A stretch of DNA of 64,000 nt from positions 87,225 to 151,224 of the forward strand of contig NZ_JAFBDH010000005.1 in assembly GCF_016908115.1 (NCBI RefSeq). The letters are read 5' to 3'. The notes beneath the pieces were generated by a model that saw only the letters and a list, made by a program, of their open reading frames with translations, had not been told where the DNA came from and searched no databases. This stretch comes from Peptoniphilus gorbachii (GTDB lineage: Bacteria; Bacillota; Clostridia; Tissierellales; Peptoniphilaceae). This document shows positions 59,058-64,000 of the stretch, one piece after another (positions within the stretch are counted from its first letter, which is position 1; each line of letters opens with the position of its first letter). A program made the position numbers and the translations under genes.

Positions 59058-59080
59058 GAAGGCGAAAGCCTTCTTTTTTT
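59058..59080 (+). terminator. Terminator after tRNA-Pro
   Basis: GAAGGC-GAAA-GCCTTC followed by seven T. Confidence 0.88.
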
Positions 59081-59359
59081 GTGTCTTTAAATTATTTCCA
59101 TCTAATTTTTGTTAGTAAAATTTTATAGCATCAAAGATTTTTTTCATTATCATTCTTAGAATTTCTTAATATTTTTATATTTTCACAAATTTTTAAATTT
59201 TTTACTTTTCTATAAGTTTTTGTAGGATTTCTTATTAATAAATTTACAAATAATATTATTAATTACTTAATATTTCATTTATTAAAGTTTTTAGTAAAAG
59301 TGTCCATACATATTTCTTCTGCAAACGGTTTAATCCTTGAAATTCTTAGGTTTTTTGCC
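59081..59359. other. AT-rich intergenic region upstream of the CstA gene
   Basis: About 280 bases of AT-rich sequence with no convincing gene, riboswitch or repeat seen. Confidence 0.5.
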
Positions 59360-59388
59360 TTGTATTTATTATTTTATTGTTCTATAAT
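59360..59388 (+). promoter_or_regulatory. Promoter of the CstA-family gene
   Basis: TTGTAT (59360-59365)-17-TATAAT (59383-59388), 36 bases before the ATG. Confidence 0.65.
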
Positions 59389-59423
59389 TGAGCTAAGAAT
59401 AATAAAAGTAAAGGAGGATTTAT

Positions 59424-60878
59424 ATGTTACTATTTATTATTGGACTTATAATATTGCTTGGTGGCGGATTTTTCTACTCTAAATATGTAGAAAATCAATT
59501 AGCACCTGATGACAGAGAAACTCCAGCCGTTAGAAAAGCCGATGGAGTTGACTATGTAGTAATGAGCGAAAAGAAAAACTGGCTCATCAATTTACTTAAC
59601 ATTGCAGGTATGGGACCTATCATTGGACCTATCCAAGGTATTCTTTTTGGACCTATTGCTTTTCTAGCAATTCCACTTGGTTGCGTATTTGCAGGATCTG
59701 TTCATGATTACATGACTGGATTTATTTCAATGAGAAATGGTGGATCACAAGTTCCTAAACTCGTTGGAAAATACATTGGCGATGGAATCAGAAAATTCTA
59801 CAATATTGTTATTGCAATTTTACTTCTTTTAACTGGTGTAGTTTTTGTCTACACTCCTGGAGACCTTATCGCAAATGATATTCTTAAAGTCGGCGCCGAT
59901 TCAAATGTTATTTGGATTATTTATGCAGTAATTTTTGCTTACTACATAGCTTCAACTGTACTTCCTATCGATAAATTAATCGGTAGAATTTATCCAATCT
60001 TTGGTGGTTTCCTAATTATCTCTGCTATTGGAGTATTTATTGGAATCTTTATTAAAGGCTCTGGTGACTTAGCATTTAAAAATGCTGGACTTCTTGCAGA
60101 ACACCCACTTGGACAAAAATTTATTCCATCATTCTTTATTACAGTTGCTTGTGGTATCTTATCAGGTTTCCACGGTTCTCAAGTAACACTTATTTCTAGA
60201 ACTGTTAAATCTGAATCAGAAGCTAAGACAACTTTCTACTCAACTATGATCGCTGAAGGTTTCATCGCCATGGTTTGGGCAGCAGGTGCAATTGTTCTAT
60301 TCTCTTCTGGAAAAGCTGCACTTGACACTCCGGGAACAATTATGGTTGGTCAAGTTTCTAAATACTTCATGGGTAATGTTGGTGGACTTCTTGCAGTTCT
60401 TGGTGTTATTGCACTTCCTATAACTTCTGGTGATACTGCTTTTAGATCTCTTAGACTTATCATCTCTGAAGAACTAAACATTGACCAAAAAGCTCCTTCA
60501 AAGAGAGCCGGTCTTTCTGCAGTATTATTTATCCCAGCTTTTGCAATTCTATACTTTGCAAAAACTAATCCTAATGGATTTAACCTACTTTGGAGATACT
60601 TTGGTTTCACTAACCAATTCGTAGCAACTTTTGCTCTAGCTGTTGCAACTATTTATTTAATTGATACAGGTAAAAATTATATTATTACTCTACTTCCAGG
60701 AATCTTCTATGTATTTATAGTATTCTCATTTATTATTAACATTAAAGGTCTTGGACTTGGAATGCCATTCTCAATTGCATACCCTGCAGCAGGTGTTATA
60801 GCAGTTTTATATGCTTACTTCGTAATTAAACTTGGTAAGAAGAATAAAGATAGAATACAATCTATAAATTTAGATTAA
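59424..60878 (+). CDS. cstA: CstA family carbon-starvation / peptide transporter
   Basis: A 484-residue multi-pass membrane protein of the CstA family. It shows the GMGPIIGPIQGILFGP and GSVHDYMTGFISMRNGG signatures of the N-terminal core and a later GFHGSQVTLISRT segment. It is shorter than E. coli CstA (about 700 aa), like many Bacillota forms. Members import peptides or pyruvate. AAAGGAGG precedes the ATG; its own terminator follows. Codons are less biased than neighbours, suggesting strong expression. Confidence 0.92.
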   Translation: MLLFIIGLIILLGGGFFYSKYVENQLAPDDRETPAVRKADGVDYVVMSEKKNWLINLLNIAGMGPIIGPIQGILFGPIAFLAIPLGCVFAGSVHDYMTGFISMRNGGSQVPKLVGKYIGDGIRKFYNIVIAILLLLTGVVFVYTPGDLIANDILKVGADSNVIWIIYAVIFAYYIASTVLPIDKLIGRIYPIFGGFLIISAIGVFIGIFIKGSGDLAFKNAGLLAEHPLGQKFIPSFFITVACGILSGFHGSQVTLISRTVKSESEAKTTFYSTMIAEGFIAMVWAAGAIVLFSSGKAALDTPGTIMVGQVSKYFMGNVGGLLAVLGVIALPITSGDTAFRSLRLIISEELNIDQKAPSKRAGLSAVLFIPAFAILYFAKTNPNGFNLLWRYFGFTNQFVATFALAVATIYLIDTGKNYIITLLPGIFYVFIVFSFIINIKGLGLGMPFSIAYPAAGVIAVLYAYFVIKLGKKNKDRIQSINLD

Positions 60879-60893
60879 TTATTTTAAAATAAG

Positions 60894-60917
60894 AGGTGGC
60901 TATGTGCCACCTTTTTT
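60894..60917 (+). terminator. Terminator after cstA
   Basis: AGGTGGC-TATGT-GCCACCT followed by TTTTT. Confidence 0.85.
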
Positions 60918-60931
60918 ATTTAGGAGGTTTT

Positions 60932-61252
60932 ATGAATTTTATAATAAGTGATAAAGCTTTAGATTTTCTCAAAAAGAAAAATATAAACAAAATTTTTGTG
61001 AATCCTGATGTTGATGTAAAAGCTTCTTGTTGCGGCGTGGGAAACTTTGACTTTGACATAAGCATAAGAGAAGACGAGGACACAAGTAGGTATAAAAAAG
61101 TTGATTTCTCTGGCATATCAATTTTTTATAATCCAACTCTTGAACTTTACCTTGAAGGTCGGGAAGACATGGATATAAATATTTCTGCCATAGGTCTTGG
61201 AAATTTTAAAAAATTATATGTTGAGAACGAAATAAATTCAATTGAAAAATGA
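60932..61252 (+). CDS. HesB-like/iron-sulfur-related small protein
   Basis: A 106-residue protein starting MNFIISDKALDFLKKKNIN, after AGGAGG. The mid-region KASCCGVGNFDF carries paired cysteines, and overall it resembles HesB-like proteins of clostridia, some of which are selenoproteins; here the position is cysteine. It lacks the full C-terminal CGC motif of A-type carriers. Exact role unknown. Confidence 0.65.
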   Translation: MNFIISDKALDFLKKKNINKIFVNPDVDVKASCCGVGNFDFDISIREDEDTSRYKKVDFSGISIFYNPTLELYLEGREDMDINISAIGLGNFKKLYVENEINSIEK

Positions 61253-61269
61253 AACGATTAGTGACTTAA

Positions 61270-62148
61270 ATGAAAAATACAAAAATAGAAGACTTTATAA
61301 AAAATTATGAATTAGAGGAAAAATATAAAGAAAGAATTCCAAATCCTCACTTCTTTTATTCTGGCGACGAAATTTTAAAAGAGGCAGTTTCAGCAGTTTT
61401 GGCTGGCAAAAATATTCTTCTTGTTGGTGATAAGTCAACAGGTAAAAATGTTTTGGCAGAAAATCTCGCCCACCTCTTTAAAAGACCTCTTTGGAATTTG
61501 TCCTTTCACATAAATATTGATAGCTCCGTTTTAATTGGCGACGACACCTTAAAAAATGGAAATGTCCTCTTTCGTGAAGGACCTATTACAAAGGCTGCAA
61601 ATTGTGGCGGCTTTGTTGTCTTAGATGAAATTAATATGGCAAAAAATGAAGCAATGGCAGTACTACACTCCATTTTAGACTATAGAAGAATTATTGACAT
61701 ACCTGGTTATGACCTTATTAAACTTCATCCTGCAACGAGATTTATTGCCACAATGAATTATGGCTACGAGGGCACAAGAGAGTTAAACGAAGCACTTCTC
61801 TCTCGTTTTGTAATTATAAAAATGCCCCTAATTTCTCGTGATAGACTTGTTGAACTTATTAAAAAAGAATATGCAAATATGAAGGAAGAATATGTGGGAA
61901 ACATTGCCTTTTTCTTTTATGATTTAAAATTAAAGGCAGAAGCAGGAGAAATTTCACGCCATGCTCCAGATCTTAGGGGAATTTTTGACGCAATTGATCT
62001 AGTTAGAGAAGATCTTAGTTTAAATTCTGCCCTTCAGCTTACTATTGCAAATAAACTCTTTGATCCCTATGAAGAAGAAATTTTAAGGGATTTAATTAAG
62101 ACGAGGTTTGAAGAAAATTTATATTTTAAAGATATTTTCCAAGAGTGA
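61270..62148 (+). CDS. MoxR-type AAA ATPase
   Basis: A 292-residue AAA+ protein of the MoxR/CbbQ group. The P-loop is GDKSTGKN (53-60), with Asn in place of the usual Ser/Thr; Walker B is GGFVVLDEINMAKNEA; sensor 1 is FIATMNYGYEGT and the Arg finger region is ELNEALLSRF. It works as a chaperone-like ATPase with a VWA partner, which follows with overlap or near-overlap. Confidence 0.85.
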   Translation: MKNTKIEDFIKNYELEEKYKERIPNPHFFYSGDEILKEAVSAVLAGKNILLVGDKSTGKNVLAENLAHLFKRPLWNLSFHINIDSSVLIGDDTLKNGNVLFREGPITKAANCGGFVVLDEINMAKNEAMAVLHSILDYRRIIDIPGYDLIKLHPATRFIATMNYGYEGTRELNEALLSRFVIIKMPLISRDRLVELIKKEYANMKEEYVGNIAFFFYDLKLKAEAGEISRHAPDLRGIFDAIDLVREDLSLNSALQLTIANKLFDPYEEEILRDLIKTRFEENLYFKDIFQE

Positions 62149-62156
62149 TTTTTACT

Positions 62157-63848
62157 ATGAAAAATAAAAATTCTAGAAAAGAAGAAAATCGAATAAAAAA
62201 TATAATTTGGGACGGCTCCATGGACTATGACAATGAGCCTTTCATCACTGGCGAAGACATATCTGGCAATCCAGACTTTTATCTAAATTTAATAATCGGC
62301 ATTTCAGCAAAATATTTTGGCAGTGAAAATTTGGAGAAACTTTTTGAAATTTGGGAGTACAATCTTAACAGAGATAAATTTGATTTATTTGCAATTTTTC
62401 TTTTAGAAGATTTTGTCTATGAAAAAGAAGTAAAGTCTAGGCAAGTCTTGACCTCTCTTAGAAAAATTTATGCAAAAAAATTTTTAGAAGATAAATACGA
62501 CTTGCAGAGAAAAAATTTAGCCTTAAAAGAAAATTTATTTTTTGAAATGCAGCTTAAAAAAGTTCATGATATTTTAGGCATGCCCTATAAGTTAAGCGAC
62601 AAGAGAAAAAAAATTTTTGAGTCTTTAAAACTTAAAAATGATACTGATGAAAAAAATTTAGAAGAAAGAATCCTAAATATTTTTCGTGAAAGCTTAAATT
62701 ATACGGAAAATGAAGCTTTAAAATTCTCTCCCCTAAAAAATTTCACCCTCTTTGATTCTATGAGCTTTGTTAAACTTGAAAGATCTAATAATCCAACTCT
62801 TTTTGGAGATTTTCAAGGCAAAAAATCTTCTGGCATTACTGGATTTTTCTATTCCCTTGCCCTAAAAAGAAGAAGGGAAAAAGAAAAATACATTGAAGAT
62901 ACTTTTGGCAAGTCAATTTATTCTGATGATGAAATGAAAATAATTGAAGAGAAATATTTATATGGCGCCCACAAAAAATCAAAGCTTCACTACACAAGAG
63001 GTCAAATACACAAAAATCTTCATGAAGAAAACTTTGACGACGAAGCTGTAAATAGGCATCTTTTAAAATTTAAGAAAAATAGAAATTTTTACAACAATGA
63101 AATTAAAAGTCTATCTAAAAAAATTAGGCTTGCACTTTCTTCTCATTCTGGCATGGAAGACGTTGTAACAAATAGCGGAAAATTAATTTCACGTCTTGCC
63201 TACAAGTCTATGATTTCTGACAAGGTTAATATTTTTTCAAAGAAAATTCTAAATTTACATTCTTACTTAAAGGTGGATTTAATTTTAGACGCTTCCGCCT
63301 CCTTAATGGATTTAGAAAGTGACATAGCTATTGAGGCATATATTGTGTCTAAGTCCCTTGAAAATAACGAAATATTAAATCGTGTGATTTCTTATGAGAC
63401 TGTCGGAGACTATACAGTTATCACAATTTTAAAAGACTATGAAGAAAAATCTGATATTGAGAAAATTTTTAGGTACAGGACAAGTGGTTGGAATCGTGAT
63501 GGACTATTTTATCGTGCCTATGAAAATTTAATTGATTCTAAAAATGAAAATCATCTTTTAATTGCCCTAACTGATGCTCATCCTCGTGACATTAGACCCC
63601 TTGCTTCAAAAAACTTTTTTGGCTCAAAAAGTTATTGCGAAGAAGCATCTCTTGATGACACAAAAAAAGAACTTGATAAGTTAAAGAAATCAGGTCTCCA
63701 TACTTCTGCAATTTTAAATAGTGACAAAGTTGATAATGCAAAATTTTTATTTGGAAGAAATTATATAAGGATAAATAATGTAAATGAAATTGCCAATGTG
63801 GCAGGTCGCTTTATTCAAAGAGAAATTGCAAATATTGAAAAGAAATAA
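62157..63848 (+). CDS. VWA-domain protein (CoxE/NorD-like) partner of the MoxR ATPase
   Basis: A ~563-residue protein. The C-terminal ~190 residues form a von Willebrand A domain with the MIDAS motif DASAS (in LILDASASLMD) and later TSGWNRDG and LTDAHPRD. The first ~370 residues are charged and helical. MoxR-VWA pairs remodel or load metal into partner enzymes; the client is unknown. A GTG at 62145 that overlaps the ATPase stop is an alternative start. Confidence 0.8.
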   Translation: MKNKNSRKEENRIKNIIWDGSMDYDNEPFITGEDISGNPDFYLNLIIGISAKYFGSENLEKLFEIWEYNLNRDKFDLFAIFLLEDFVYEKEVKSRQVLTSLRKIYAKKFLEDKYDLQRKNLALKENLFFEMQLKKVHDILGMPYKLSDKRKKIFESLKLKNDTDEKNLEERILNIFRESLNYTENEALKFSPLKNFTLFDSMSFVKLERSNNPTLFGDFQGKKSSGITGFFYSLALKRRREKEKYIEDTFGKSIYSDDEMKIIEEKYLYGAHKKSKLHYTRGQIHKNLHEENFDDEAVNRHLLKFKKNRNFYNNEIKSLSKKIRLALSSHSGMEDVVTNSGKLISRLAYKSMISDKVNIFSKKILNLHSYLKVDLILDASASLMDLESDIAIEAYIVSKSLENNEILNRVISYETVGDYTVITILKDYEEKSDIEKIFRYRTSGWNRDGLFYRAYENLIDSKNENHLLIALTDAHPRDIRPLASKNFFGSKSYCEEASLDDTKKELDKLKKSGLHTSAILNSDKVDNAKFLFGRNYIRINNVNEIANVAGRFIQREIANIEKK

Positions 63849-63870
63849 AAAACTGCAGCTGTCTATGATG

Positions 63871-64000
63871 TGTACCCATAAAACTGGACACAATATTTAG
63901 TTAATTAATTGTAGTGGATGCTAACCTATACTTTGTAGGTGGCATCCATTTTGTTTTTGATTGAATTCTTTCATTATTGTAATAATCAATATATTCCTCT
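63871..64000 (-). mobile_element. End of an IS3-family insertion sequence (runs off window)
   Basis: The terminal-repeat-like TGTACCCATAAAACTGGACA begins at 63871, followed by the 3' end of a minus-strand transposase. The element continues beyond the edge. Confidence 0.8.
63901..64000 (-). CDS. IS3-family transposase OrfB, C-terminal end
   Basis: The visible frame encodes EEYIDYYNNERIQSKTKWMP and then PTKYR, the C-terminus of the IS3/IS150 integrase-core transposase (YIxYYNxxRxQ), then TAA at 63901-63903. Partial. Confidence 0.88.
   Translation of the reverse strand, partial: EEYIDYYNNERIQSKTKWMPPTKYRLASTTIN

Noticed and set aside
60932..61252. HesB-like selenoprotein
   Set aside because: The candidate position is a normal Cys codon; there is no in-frame TGA in the gene.
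1..64000. CRISPR array or cas genes
   Set aside because: No regularly spaced palindromic repeats with unique spacers and no cas-like protein found.

Overview
The window is AT-rich DNA from a monoderm Bacillota. Several traits fit a Gram-positive anaerobic coccus relative (Peptoniphilus/Anaerococcus-like, class Tissierellia or Clostridia), though this is a guess from gene content: frequent AGGAGG ribosome sites, some TTG/GTG starts, a 2-selenouridine tRNA synthase, a Pta, a HesB-like protein and a CstA carrier. A host chromosomal segment (1-16976) is followed by an inserted prophage of about 40.2 kb (16977-57150). The host chromosome then resumes (57151-64000) and runs into the end of an IS3-family element at the right edge.

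Left host segment: a partial PPK2-type kinase and a hydrolase; mnmH; ung; a trkA-trkH-trkA potassium-uptake cluster; a CDF cation exporter; a DJ-1 protein; proC; a split chromate-type transporter; an ADP-ribosylglycohydrolase; an erythromycin-esterase-like protein; pta; folP; an MBL hydrolase; and a small hypothetical gene.

The prophage is integrated in the 3' end of the tmRNA gene ssrA. A 26-bp direct repeat (16977-17002 and 57125-57150) forms attL and attR, and the integrase lies next to attR. The original ssrA terminator is stranded at 16931-16962, while the phage supplies a replacement at 57055-57084. The phage is a contractile-tailed, PBSX/XkdK-type myovirus. Reading from attL: a cargo cassette; lysis genes (amidase, two holins, XhlA-like); tail fibres; baseplate; tape measure; tail chaperones with a -1 frameshift; tube; sheath; head genes; a portal; and terminase, whose large subunit carries an in-frame TAG in the Walker A region. 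Beyond that come a Panacea-type toxin-antitoxin pair, a late regulator, replication and recombination genes, a divergent cro/cI switch, a MazF/PemK-like protein, a structured ncRNA, ImmA/IrrE, a BRO-type antirepressor and the integrase.

The most striking system is the cargo cassette just inside attL (17143-18379). It encodes an ADP-ribosyltransferase-like toxin, a small antitoxin-like protein and a SecB-like chaperone. This is the gene order of the CmdTAC-type toxin-antitoxin-chaperone anti-phage system, but here it sits in a monoderm prophage where SecB is not expected. The cassette has its own operator-like promoter and terminator and lies between two 37-bp direct repeats. A 13-bp core of these repeats recurs upstream of an Xis-like gene and upstream of int. 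Two structured RNAs (near 50.4 kb and 54.0 kb) have good promoters and terminators and are strong candidates for undescribed phage regulators.

Right host segment: tmRNA, a VanZ-like protein, a HAD phosphatase, tRNA-Pro(TGG), a CstA carrier, a HesB-like protein, a MoxR-type ATPase with a VWA partner, and the IS3-family end.
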